NCBI RefSeq assembly: GCF_008086615.1
Contig: NZ_RXYB01000003.1
Coordinates: 62,001 to 126,000, forward strand
Direction: 5' to 3'
Length of the DNA stretch: 64,000 bases
From: Acetobacterium tundrae
GTDB lineage: Bacteria > Bacillota > Clostridia > Eubacteriales > Eubacteriaceae
Under the pieces are notes generated by a model. It worked only from the letters and a program-made list of their open reading frames with translations, searched no databases and was not told the origin of the DNA. Shown here in pieces: positions 1-6,708 of the stretch (its first letter is position 1; each line of letters begins with the position of its first letter). Made by a program: the position numbers and the translations under genes.

Positions 1-131
1 GTGGTTTTTCCTGCTCCATTTTCTCCGATGAAACCCACGATGCTTCCCTTTGGGACATTAAAACTGACATTTTTTAATTGAAAATCATGATAGTTTTTAT
101 TTAAATTTTTAATTTCTATTGCATTCATCAT
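1..131 (-). CDS. ABC transporter ATP-binding protein, N-terminal fragment cut by window edge
   Basis: The first ~43 codons of an ABC ATPase read leftward off the window. The translation shows the usual N-terminal strand, 'NVSFNVPKGSIVGFIGENG', followed by AGKTT, giving the Walker A motif GENGAGKT. The start ATG at 131 overlaps the stop of the upstream GntR gene (ATGA), so the two are translationally coupled. ABC ATPases downstream of YtrA-type GntR regulators usually energise small exporters or bacitracin/peptide-resistance pumps. The permease partner would lie outside the window. Family certain; substrate unknown. Confidence 0.88.
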   Translation of the reverse strand, partial: MMNAIEIKNLNKNYHDFQLKNVSFNVPKGSIVGFIGENGAGKT

Positions 132-508
132 GCTTCCTCTCCTCCATACAATATTTCCAGCATGTCTTTAAGCTCTTTGCAGGTAATATCACTGTTCTTT
201 GCTGTATCCACTGCTTTCTGCAAAAATTCTTCGGCCAATCGCAACTGTTCTTCCCGAATAAACGATAAATTCTGATTCGCCACAAAACTGCCTTTTCCGG
301 CGACGGTTTCAATAAAACCATCGCGTTCCAAATCAGAGTAGGCCCGTTTAGTGGTAATGACGCTGATTCTAAGTTCCTTTGCTAAAAAACGCATGCTTGG
401 CAAAGCGTCGCCCGGGGACACCTCTCCGCTGATAATTATTTTTTTTATCTGAGTGGCAATTTGTTCATAGATGGGTTTGTCACTTGAATTGCTGATGATA
501 ATATTCAA
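128..508 (-). CDS. GntR family transcriptional regulator, YtrA subfamily
   Basis: This is a short GntR repressor of about 126 aa: an N-terminal winged helix-turn-helix (PIYEQIATQIKKII, then ALPSMRFLAKEL and TTKRAYSDLERDGFI) and a short C-terminal helical tail, as in the YtrA subfamily, instead of a large ligand-binding domain. A longer reading from an ATG at 535 is possible, but that start lies inside the operator palindrome and lacks a ribosome site. The TTG at 508, preceded by AGAGGTGA and giving the family-typical N-terminus MNIIISNSSDKPIYEQI, is preferred. The gene is coupled by ATGA to the ABC ATPase. It probably represses its own operon through the palindrome just upstream. Confidence 0.88.
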   Translation of the reverse strand: MNIIISNSSDKPIYEQIATQIKKIIISGEVSPGDALPSMRFLAKELRISVITTKRAYSDLERDGFIETVAGKGSFVANQNLSFIREEQLRLAEEFLQKAVDTAKNSDITCKELKDMLEILYGGEEA

Positions 509-533
509 AGGATCACCTCTTAATTTTTCGTGC

Positions 534-593
534 ATAGTGCATAGTGTATATATACTATATATACACTATGCACTATTTAATTATAAATGTCAA
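534..593 (-). promoter_or_regulatory. Promoter with a 43-bp perfect palindromic operator for the GntR-ABC operon
   Basis: Read on the minus strand, TTGACA (588-593) is followed after 17 nt by CATAGT (565-570). The -10 lies inside a perfect palindrome at 534-576, with two 21-nt arms around a single central base. The core contains AGTGTATATATA and its complement. YtrA-type GntR proteins bind such AT-rich dyads and occlude RNA polymerase. The palindrome is seen directly; the protein assignment is inferred from adjacency. Confidence 0.75.
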
Positions 594-654
594 GTTTTTT
601 TTCATATTCTCTCCACTTAGCAATTCCTGATATTCGTTCAGCTCGCTGCCTTCA

Positions 655-686
655 CAAAAAAAAGATCACCGATTATCACGGTGATC
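655..686 (-). terminator. Rho-independent terminator (minus strand)
   Basis: A perfect 8-bp stem, GATCACCG (664-671) with CGGTGATC (679-686), is followed on the minus strand by eight T residues. It would end leftward transcription from the MATE gene before the GntR promoter. Confidence 0.7.
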
Positions 687-710
687 CAAACTGTAAACAG
701 TTCAAAAAAG

Positions 711-757
711 AAGTCCTGAAGACAATAGTAATATCATTGTCTCCAGGACTTCTTTTT
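711..757. terminator. Bidirectional terminator hairpin
   Basis: AAGTCCTG (711-718) pairs with CAGGACTT (744-751), with inner GACAAT/ATTGTC pairing. T-rich runs follow on both strands (TTCTTTTT on plus, TTCTTTTTT on minus). It lies downstream of the MATE gene. Confidence 0.75.
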
Positions 758-766
758 ATCAACAAC

Positions 767-793
767 CTCATCACGCTGTTAAAGCGTGATGAG
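767..793. repeat. 11-bp perfect stem-loop downstream of the MATE gene
   Basis: CTCATCACGCT (767-777) and AGCGTGATGAG (783-793) form a perfect stem with a 5-nt loop. There is no adjoining U-run. It is the third hairpin within 130 bp and may protect the 3' end of the MATE transcript or act together with the two terminators. Confidence 0.5.
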
Positions 794-809
794 AAGTTAT
801 CAGCAGCAT

Positions 810-2246
810 TTATTCTGGTGTTAAAACCGGTTCTTTTCTATTGAAAATTTCCTGTGTTTCTGCTTTGGGAGCTACCGCAAATATTTTTTTCCACTGCATC
901 TTAAGAATAACAGCGGCGAGGACAAACGCCAATCCGTCAGCAACTGGTCCTGCCCATAACGCCCCATCTACTCCTATGAAAACCGGCAGAATCAGGGTTG
1001 CTGGAATAATGAATACCATTTGTCGGGATACCGACACTAGGGTTGCCTGCACCGGCTTTCCAATTGCCTGGAAGAATATTCCGGTACACATCTGGAATCC
1101 ATTTAAAATACAAAACAGCAGGAAAATACGCAAACACTTAACAGCAAATTCGGTATACAGTTCAGATTCTGTACCAAATATGCTGAGAATTGCATTTGGA
1201 AAACACTGGAAGCCAATAAATGCTAGTCCCATACAGATTGTAGCCGCAACCACAATAATCTTAAATGTTTTCTTCGTTCGTTCCATGTTTCCAGCACCAT
1301 AATTATAACCAAGAATCGGTTGCGCCCCGGTGGCAATACCAAGAATAATTGCCATAATCATCTGATTGACCTTCATCGTAATTCCCATGGTGGTGATCGG
1401 AATATCCGCACCATATACTGACATGGCACCGTACTTAACCATCACATTATTACTGACTGCAATCATCGCTACGACAGCAATCTGAGTAATAAAACTGGAA
1501 ATGCCAAGACTGCATACTTTTGTGATAATCCCGCTTTTTAACTTGAAATATGCTTTTTGAACATTAACACTTTTAAATTTTTTTAAATACAGCAAATAAT
1601 AGCCACTGTTTAAAATCTGCCCAATAATCGTTGCCAGCGCTGAACCAGCCACTCCCCAGTGCAATCCAAAAATGAAAATAGGATTAAGAATGATATTGAC
1701 GATGCACCCCATGATCATTCCCATCATGGAATACCGGGGGCTTCCATCGGCACGGATAATACCACTTAATGCACAGTTAATAACTGAAAATGGAAAGCCG
1801 ATGATTATGATCTTTCCATAATCCAGTGCATAAGGTAGAATGTTTTCCGTTGCGCCAAACAAGTGACAGAGTGGTTCAAGAAAAACGATTGAAAAGACAG
1901 CCAGAACGATTCCTAAAATTATCGAAAGCGTAATGGCATTACCAACCCCTTTTGCTGCCGCTTCTTTTTCCCCTTTTCCAAGGTGAAGGCTCAAGTATGC
2001 CGCACACCCATCACCAACAAGAAGTCCTAATGCAATGACCACCATCGTAAGAGGTAAAATGACATTTGTTGCGCCATTTCCTAGAAAACCGACGCCTCTT
2101 CCTATAAATATCTGGTCAACGATATTATAAAGAGCATTCACTACAAGCGCAATGATACTCGGTACCGAAAACTTGATCAGCAATTTTCCAATTGGCTCAT
2201 AGCCAAGTGGATTTTCTTTGTTTTTAATCGTTAATGTTTCGTTCAT
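810..2246 (-). CDS. MATE family multidrug/cation antiporter
   Basis: A 478-aa polytopic membrane protein with about 12 predicted transmembrane helices and the two-fold MATE layout. The first half contains IVDQIFIGRGVG and LSLHLGKGEKEAA. The second half contains the matching GITMKVNQMIMAIILGIATG and ILGYNYGAG, where family members carry conserved Gly/Gln/Pro residues. Proteins of the NorM/MepA type expel cationic drugs in exchange for Na+ or H+. A GGAGAG ribosome site precedes the ATG. The gene is divergent from a MerR-type regulator, its likely activator. Family confident; substrate not predictable. Confidence 0.9.
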   Translation of the reverse strand: MNETLTIKNKENPLGYEPIGKLLIKFSVPSIIALVVNALYNIVDQIFIGRGVGFLGNGATNVILPLTMVVIALGLLVGDGCAAYLSLHLGKGEKEAAAKGVGNAITLSIILGIVLAVFSIVFLEPLCHLFGATENILPYALDYGKIIIIGFPFSVINCALSGIIRADGSPRYSMMGMIMGCIVNIILNPIFIFGLHWGVAGSALATIIGQILNSGYYLLYLKKFKSVNVQKAYFKLKSGIITKVCSLGISSFITQIAVVAMIAVSNNVMVKYGAMSVYGADIPITTMGITMKVNQMIMAIILGIATGAQPILGYNYGAGNMERTKKTFKIIVVAATICMGLAFIGFQCFPNAILSIFGTESELYTEFAVKCLRIFLLFCILNGFQMCTGIFFQAIGKPVQATLVSVSRQMVFIIPATLILPVFIGVDGALWAGPVADGLAFVLAAVILKMQWKKIFAVAPKAETQEIFNRKEPVLTPE

Positions 2247-2282
2247 ATTCTCTCCTAAATATTTTCTAATGTTATTTGTCTC

Positions 2283-2310
2283 ATTTGGTACCGCTTTATC
2301 GATACCAAAT
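2283..2310. promoter_or_regulatory. Inverted repeat between the MATE and MerR genes, possible operator
   Basis: ATTTGGTA (2283-2290) and TACCAAAT (2303-2310) are perfect 8-bp arms separated by 12 bp, in the divergent intergenic region. MerR proteins bind dyads between the -35 and -10 of promoters they control. Which promoter this overlaps could not be fixed, so the role is inferred. Confidence 0.4.
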
Positions 2311-2390
2311 TTTCGCTGGATGTTTAATACCTGCTTTGATATACTATAAACTATCCCATTATGGGAGAGTCAATAGAAAAGGTGATGAAA

Positions 2391-3170
2391 ATGAAAAAAT
2401 ATTTAACCATCGGTCAGGTGGCCAAAATAAAAAAAGTTGGTATAAAGTCTTTGCGATACTATGAAAAAATCGGTGTTTTAATTCCGGCGTATACAAACCC
2501 GGACACAAACTATCGTTATTACACCCTTGATCAACTGCTGGTTCTTGACACGATTCTTCTCTGTATTGATCTGGAGATCCCCCTTAAAAAAATGAATAAC
2601 TATACCAATGCTGATGACCAGTTTCAAATTAAGCTTCTCCTCGAGGATGGAAAAAAAATCGCTTCCAAAAAAATCAAGAGCCTTGAGCAGAGTCTTTCGA
2701 AAATCGAATTAAACTTGAGTCACATCAATAAAAGTGCCGCCTATCAGGATAAAAAGGGGCTTTATACCAAACACGTCCTGCAACGATACATGCTTCGAAC
2801 GCCCTCTAAACCGAAATTATCTCCGATCGAATACCAATCTAAATTGTCGGAGCTCTTTTCTTTGGCTCAGGAAAAAGACATCTACGCCACTTTTCCTCAC
2901 GGTACCATTGAAGATTATAAAGATCGCCAAGTCACTAACTATACTTTTCTTGAGACCGTAAAGCCTGAATTTGAAACAGATCTTATCCGCATCATTCCGG
3001 AAGGAGATTATCTTTGTTTTCAGCAATTAGTAGCGACGTATCCTGATACACAAGACATTTTCAAAAACATTTTTCAAACTCGGGAGGAAGTAACCATCAT
3101 TATCAGCAGCGTATCCGTTACGACATTCAGCTATGATCGGATGTTTATGGAATTTCAAACCCTGATATAA
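2391..3170 (+). CDS. MerR family transcriptional regulator with C-terminal effector domain
   Basis: About 259 aa. The N-terminal MerR winged helix starts YLTIGQVAKI and continues IKSLRYYEKIGVL and NYRYYTLDQL. A coiled-coil dimerisation helix follows (about residues 75-115, KKIASKKIKSLEQSL). The C-terminal ~130 residues resemble the ligand-binding halves of BmrR-like multidrug sensors only in length and position. An ATG at 2361 is possible, but AAAGGTG at 2377-2383 is placed for the ATG at 2391. The gene is divergent from the MATE exporter, so drug-responsive control of that pump is the natural inference. Confidence 0.85.
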   Translation: MKKYLTIGQVAKIKKVGIKSLRYYEKIGVLIPAYTNPDTNYRYYTLDQLLVLDTILLCIDLEIPLKKMNNYTNADDQFQIKLLLEDGKKIASKKIKSLEQSLSKIELNLSHINKSAAYQDKKGLYTKHVLQRYMLRTPSKPKLSPIEYQSKLSELFSLAQEKDIYATFPHGTIEDYKDRQVTNYTFLETVKPEFETDLIRIIPEGDYLCFQQLVATYPDTQDIFKNIFQTREEVTIIISSVSVTTFSYDRMFMEFQTLI

Positions 3171-3217
3171 TCACAATCCTTTTTTCACATATTCTGCATC
3201 AACTTTTTAAAACTTTC

Positions 3218-3274
3218 TTGACAAATTTGATTTATTATTGTATATTCATATAAAACATATTTGTTTTATATGAA
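3218..3274 (+). promoter_or_regulatory. Strong promoter with a perfect 13-bp inverted repeat over the start site
   Basis: TTGACA (3218-3223), a 17-bp spacer and TATATT (3241-3246). Directly after the -10, TTCATATAAAACA (3245-3257) and TGTTTTATATGAA (3262-3274) form a perfect inverted repeat with a 4-bp spacer, covering the expected transcription start. This geometry fits repressor control of the downstream amidohydrolase and ligase genes. The regulator is not identified. Confidence 0.75.
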
Positions 3275-3303
3275 TTATTTTTTTCGGTGAGGTACAAAGT
3301 AAT

Positions 3304-4506
3304 ATGAATATTCTGTCTGATATATCAAAAGAAAAGGCTTATCTTTTATCTGTTAGAAGACATCTGCATAAAAATCCTGAACTTAGTTTAAAAGAATTTG
3401 CAACTGCCACCTATATTGAAGAACAATTAGATTCATTCGGAATCGCTCACCATCGAGTTGGAGAAACCGGTGTTCTGGGTATTATTACCGGCAACCTCGG
3501 ACGCGGTAAAAAAATATTACTGCGAGCTGATATCGATGCCCTTCCTATTCATGAGAAAACCACCTCTCCTTATCGTTCTCAAACACCAAACATCATGCAT
3601 GCCTGTGGCCATGATGTCCATACTGCAGCATTACTTGGTGCCGCAAAAGTATTACAGTCACAAAGCGATACATTTGCCGGTCAGGTTTTACTGGTCTTCC
3701 AAGCTGCTGAAGAATTTGGCCATGGTTCACAGTTTTTTTTAGCAGCGAATGTTACCCAAGGCGTGGATCGGGCATTCGGTATTCATGTTTCTCCTGAATA
3801 CCCCGTCGGAACGATTGCCATGACGCAAGGTGCCGATGCAGCCAGCTGTGATTATTTCAAAATTACGGTTAAGGGAAAAGGTGCCCATATTTCTAAAACA
3901 CATAAAGGAATTGATGCTTTGCATATTGCCAGCCTTATCGTCACTGAACTTAAAATCTTGGTAAAATGGTTGCTTGATCCATTGGAAGTAGCACTCATTG
4001 GTGTTGGAAAAATTTCATCTGGTACTTCTTATAATATTATTGCCGAGGATGCCGTTCTGGAAGGAACCACCCGCACCTTCTCCTACGAAACTCAAGCTTT
4101 ACTGCAACAAAAAATCACCGAATTGGCTAACCATATTGCTGTCGAGCACGGGGGCAAAGCAACAACAGCATTTGAAACTTTCACCGCTCCGCTGATCAAC
4201 GACGACACCGCTTTTGACGAGGTTTTGCAAATTGCCGACGCAATTGTAGGCAAAGAAAACATTGTGACGGATTCGAATCTTATTACCGGATTTGGCTCTG
4301 ATGATTTTGCCGAGTATTTAAAAGATATAAAAGGTGTTTACATCCATGTTGGTACTTCTAATGACACAAACCCGGATACCCAACAATCCCTTCATAGCAG
4401 TAAATTTGACATTGATGAAGAAGCTTTGCTTATTGCCGCAAGCCTTCACACTGAATACGCTTTATCATTTTTGAAAAGGAAAAATCCCTGGATCTATAGC
4501 ATTTAG
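3304..4506 (+). CDS. M20D family amidohydrolase (N-acyl-amino acid / hippurate hydrolase-like)
   Basis: 400 aa, the standard length for M20D deacylases. Metal-binding signatures are HACGHDVHTA (about residues 100-109), with the family's bridging Cys, then AAEEFGHGS and GIHVSPEYPVGT, and a C-terminal HSSKFDIDEEAL. The dimerisation lid domain lies between about 180 and 290. These cytosolic dinuclear metalloenzymes remove acyl groups from amino-acid amides such as N-acetylcysteine, N-acetyl-diaminopimelate or hippurate; the specificity cannot be read here. It starts 30 bp after the inverted repeat, with GGTGAGG as ribosome site. 48 bp separate it from the next gene, so the two are probably cotranscribed. 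Confidence 0.85.
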   Translation: MNILSDISKEKAYLLSVRRHLHKNPELSLKEFATATYIEEQLDSFGIAHHRVGETGVLGIITGNLGRGKKILLRADIDALPIHEKTTSPYRSQTPNIMHACGHDVHTAALLGAAKVLQSQSDTFAGQVLLVFQAAEEFGHGSQFFLAANVTQGVDRAFGIHVSPEYPVGTIAMTQGADAASCDYFKITVKGKGAHISKTHKGIDALHIASLIVTELKILVKWLLDPLEVALIGVGKISSGTSYNIIAEDAVLEGTTRTFSYETQALLQQKITELANHIAVEHGGKATTAFETFTAPLINDDTAFDEVLQIADAIVGKENIVTDSNLITGFGSDDFAEYLKDIKGVYIHVGTSNDTNPDTQQSLHSSKFDIDEEALLIAASLHTEYALSFLKRKNPWIYSI

Positions 4507-4554
4507 TAAAATAATTGATGACAATAAAGTTATCACGATTTTAGGAGAAAAATC

Positions 4555-5937
4555 ATGAACGAGAATATTGTCCTGGAAACACTGTATGAAAAATATATCA
4601 GTCCCACAAAGAAAAAGCGAGACAAATATATCGGTATTGAAATCGAAATCCCAATAGTTAATTTAGATGGTGAACCGGTTGACTTTTCGGTGGTGCATCG
4701 GTTAACTGATGCATTTGCATTTCAGTTTGGAATGGAGCCAATCGGTGTTGATGATGATGGTTATGTCTACTCTCTTCAAAACCATCATAATGGAGACAAT
4801 TTTTCTTATGACTGTTCCTACAATAATCTAGAACTTTCAATGGGGAAAGAACAAAACTTAAATCTTCTCTATGAACGTTTTAAAACCTATTATCTATTTA
4901 TTAATGATTTTATGAATCCCTATAATTATACCCTTACCGGGATGGGCATTAATCCCTATCGAAAAACAAATTTCAACGTTCCCATCCCCAATGAACGCTA
5001 TCGGATGCTGTTTCACCACCTAGAATCGTACAAAGATTATATCCATCCCCATTTTTTCCACAGCTATCCTGATTACGGCATGTTTTCCAGTGCATCTCAG
5101 GTGCAAATCGATGTGGATCATGCTGATTTACTGGATACCATCAATGCCTTTTCAAAATTGGAGCCGATTAAAGCCCTCCTGTTTTCCAATTCGGTGATGC
5201 CAGAAGATGAAAATAAAACCCTTTGTGTTCGGGATATGTTTTGGGAAAAAAGCATGCACGGAGTGAATCCCAAAAACATTGGAATGTTTGATCGGGAACT
5301 CACTAGCGAAGAAGATTTGTTCGACTATATCAAGGAAACGAGTTTGTATTGTATTATGCGGGAAGGAAAATACATCAATTTTACGCCAATTCCTTTGTTG
5401 GAGTACTTTAACAGAGCACAGATTACAGGAGAATTCTGGAATGGTGAGACTTACGAAAAAATCACATTTCAGCCTCAGATTGAAGACCTCCAGTATCACC
5501 GAACTTTTAAGTTTGAAGACCTGACTTTTCGGGGAACAATTGAATTCCGCAGCTGCTGCTGCCAGCCGATCGCTGACAGTATGACGGTTGGAGCATTTCA
5601 CATCGGACTGATTGCTATGCTTGATCAGTTGAAGGCACTGCTTGACAGCGACCATGTTTTATACGGCCACGGTTTGGCAACAACCGAATTGCGACAGGCA
5701 TTCTGCCGTGGTGAAGTTCCTGCGTTTATCAATGAAGACGACTTACAATCCCTCGTTTTGTCGATACTGGACCTTGCTCATGAAGGTCTCGAAAAACGTG
5801 GTCTTAAAGAATCACACTTTTTAGAGCCACTTTATGATCGTGCCCGACGAAGAAGCAATCCCGCGATTGATTATTTAAACGCACTTGCCAACCATGTACC
5901 GGTTCAAGAACTTGTTTTGCAGTATGCAGCAATATAA
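4555..5937 (+). CDS. Glutamate-cysteine ligase-like carboxylate-amine ligase
   Basis: 460 aa. The N-terminus KYIGIEIEIPIV and DDDGYVYSLQ resemble the E-x-E metal/nucleotide motif at the start of glutamate-cysteine ligase-type folds, and GTIEFRSCCCQPIADSM matches the late active-site segment (EfR) of the GCS2 family. Such enzymes join the gamma-carboxylate of glutamate to cysteine or another amine using ATP. The CCC triplet (about residues 337-339) is unusual. AGGAG precedes the ATG. It follows the M20D amidohydrolase: deacylation of an N-acyl-cysteine and capture of the free amino acid would be a coherent pathway, but this is inference. A different amine substrate is equally possible. Confidence 0.6.
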   Translation: MNENIVLETLYEKYISPTKKKRDKYIGIEIEIPIVNLDGEPVDFSVVHRLTDAFAFQFGMEPIGVDDDGYVYSLQNHHNGDNFSYDCSYNNLELSMGKEQNLNLLYERFKTYYLFINDFMNPYNYTLTGMGINPYRKTNFNVPIPNERYRMLFHHLESYKDYIHPHFFHSYPDYGMFSSASQVQIDVDHADLLDTINAFSKLEPIKALLFSNSVMPEDENKTLCVRDMFWEKSMHGVNPKNIGMFDRELTSEEDLFDYIKETSLYCIMREGKYINFTPIPLLEYFNRAQITGEFWNGETYEKITFQPQIEDLQYHRTFKFEDLTFRGTIEFRSCCCQPIADSMTVGAFHIGLIAMLDQLKALLDSDHVLYGHGLATTELRQAFCRGEVPAFINEDDLQSLVLSILDLAHEGLEKRGLKESHFLEPLYDRARRRSNPAIDYLNALANHVPVQELVLQYAAI

Positions 5938-5954
5938 AAAAACATGATAATACA

Positions 5955-5998
5955 AAGCCTCTTATTTAATGATTATTGTCATCATAAATAAGAGGCTT
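5955..5998. terminator. Convergent bidirectional terminator
   Basis: AAGCCTCTTATTTA (5955-5968) pairs perfectly with TAAATAAGAGGCTT (5985-5998). It sits between convergent genes (ligase-like gene on plus, metallopeptidase on minus) and is flanked by T-rich sequence, so it can serve both. Confidence 0.8.
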
Positions 5999-6004
5999 GA
6001 ATTT

Positions 6005-6685
6005 CTATTCCCAGTTCTGCACACTTAACGTTTTCTGAAGCTTTTTCAATTTTTCTTTTTCCTGTTGGTAATCCGGCAGAACTTGTTTCACAATCTTCCA
6101 AAAATTTCGAGAGTGATTCATTTCAATCAGATGAGCCAGCTCATGGACCACTACATAACGAACCGTGTCTTCCTCTGCCATGACCAAATACCAGGAGAAA
6201 TTCAAACTCCCTTTGCTTGAGCAGGAGCCCCATCGCGTTTTCGCCCCGTTAATTTTAACCGCCTGCGGTTTTAATCCCATCTGGGTGCTGAATTTGTTCA
6301 CCTGGTGATCAAGCACCTTTTTTGCAAGCCCACGATAAATTTTAACCATATCGCTTTTTAATTCTTCCGGCATTAAATGTGCGTATGCATAAAAGCGTTG
6401 TCCGTCAAAGCCTGATCTTGCCGCTTCAACCGGCATGAGGGGATATGCTTTTCCCAGGAATAGCAGGTCATTCTCAAAATTCAATTGAAAAGTTTCCCGC
6501 TTTTCAACCTTTTCCCGTACCGCACCGTAATGCTCATCAACCCAGTCTTGATGTTCTTGCACAAAACTTTCAATGATTTTTTTCGAGGTTCCAATAGGAG
6601 CCCTTACTTCGATGGCAGCTGTTTTGGTAATCATCAATGCCAGTGTTTTTCGCCTGGAATATTTAATGATATAGTCTGTTGTCAT
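6005..6685 (-). CDS. ygjP: YgjP-like zinc metallopeptidase (M48-related, DUF45)
   Basis: 226 aa. The C-terminal half has the family signature TRWGSCSSKGSLNFSWYLV followed by the zinc site VVHELAHLIEMNHS, an HExxH with a third histidine a few residues on. The N-terminal half is a beta-rich domain with no catalytic motif. YgjP/WLM-type proteins are cytosolic SprT-like peptidases of poorly known substrate. It begins 23 bp downstream of sbcC, as the third gene of an sbcD-sbcC-ygjP transcription unit. This hints at a DNA-repair or DNA-protein-adduct link, but that is not shown by sequence. Confidence 0.85.
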   Translation of the reverse strand: MTTDYIIKYSRRKTLALMITKTAAIEVRAPIGTSKKIIESFVQEHQDWVDEHYGAVREKVEKRETFQLNFENDLLFLGKAYPLMPVEAARSGFDGQRFYAYAHLMPEELKSDMVKIYRGLAKKVLDHQVNKFSTQMGLKPQAVKINGAKTRWGSCSSKGSLNFSWYLVMAEEDTVRYVVVHELAHLIEMNHSRNFWKIVKQVLPDYQQEKEKLKKLQKTLSVQNWE

Positions 6686-6708
6686 GTCTTAACCTTTCTC
6701 GCAATATT

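Noticed and set aside
587-844. 85-aa plus-strand ORF
   Set aside because: It spans the three hairpins and terminators, has no ribosome site and no recognisable family.
841-1302. 153-aa plus-strand ORF antisense to the MATE gene
   Set aside because: Shadow of the MATE coding frame with implausible composition.
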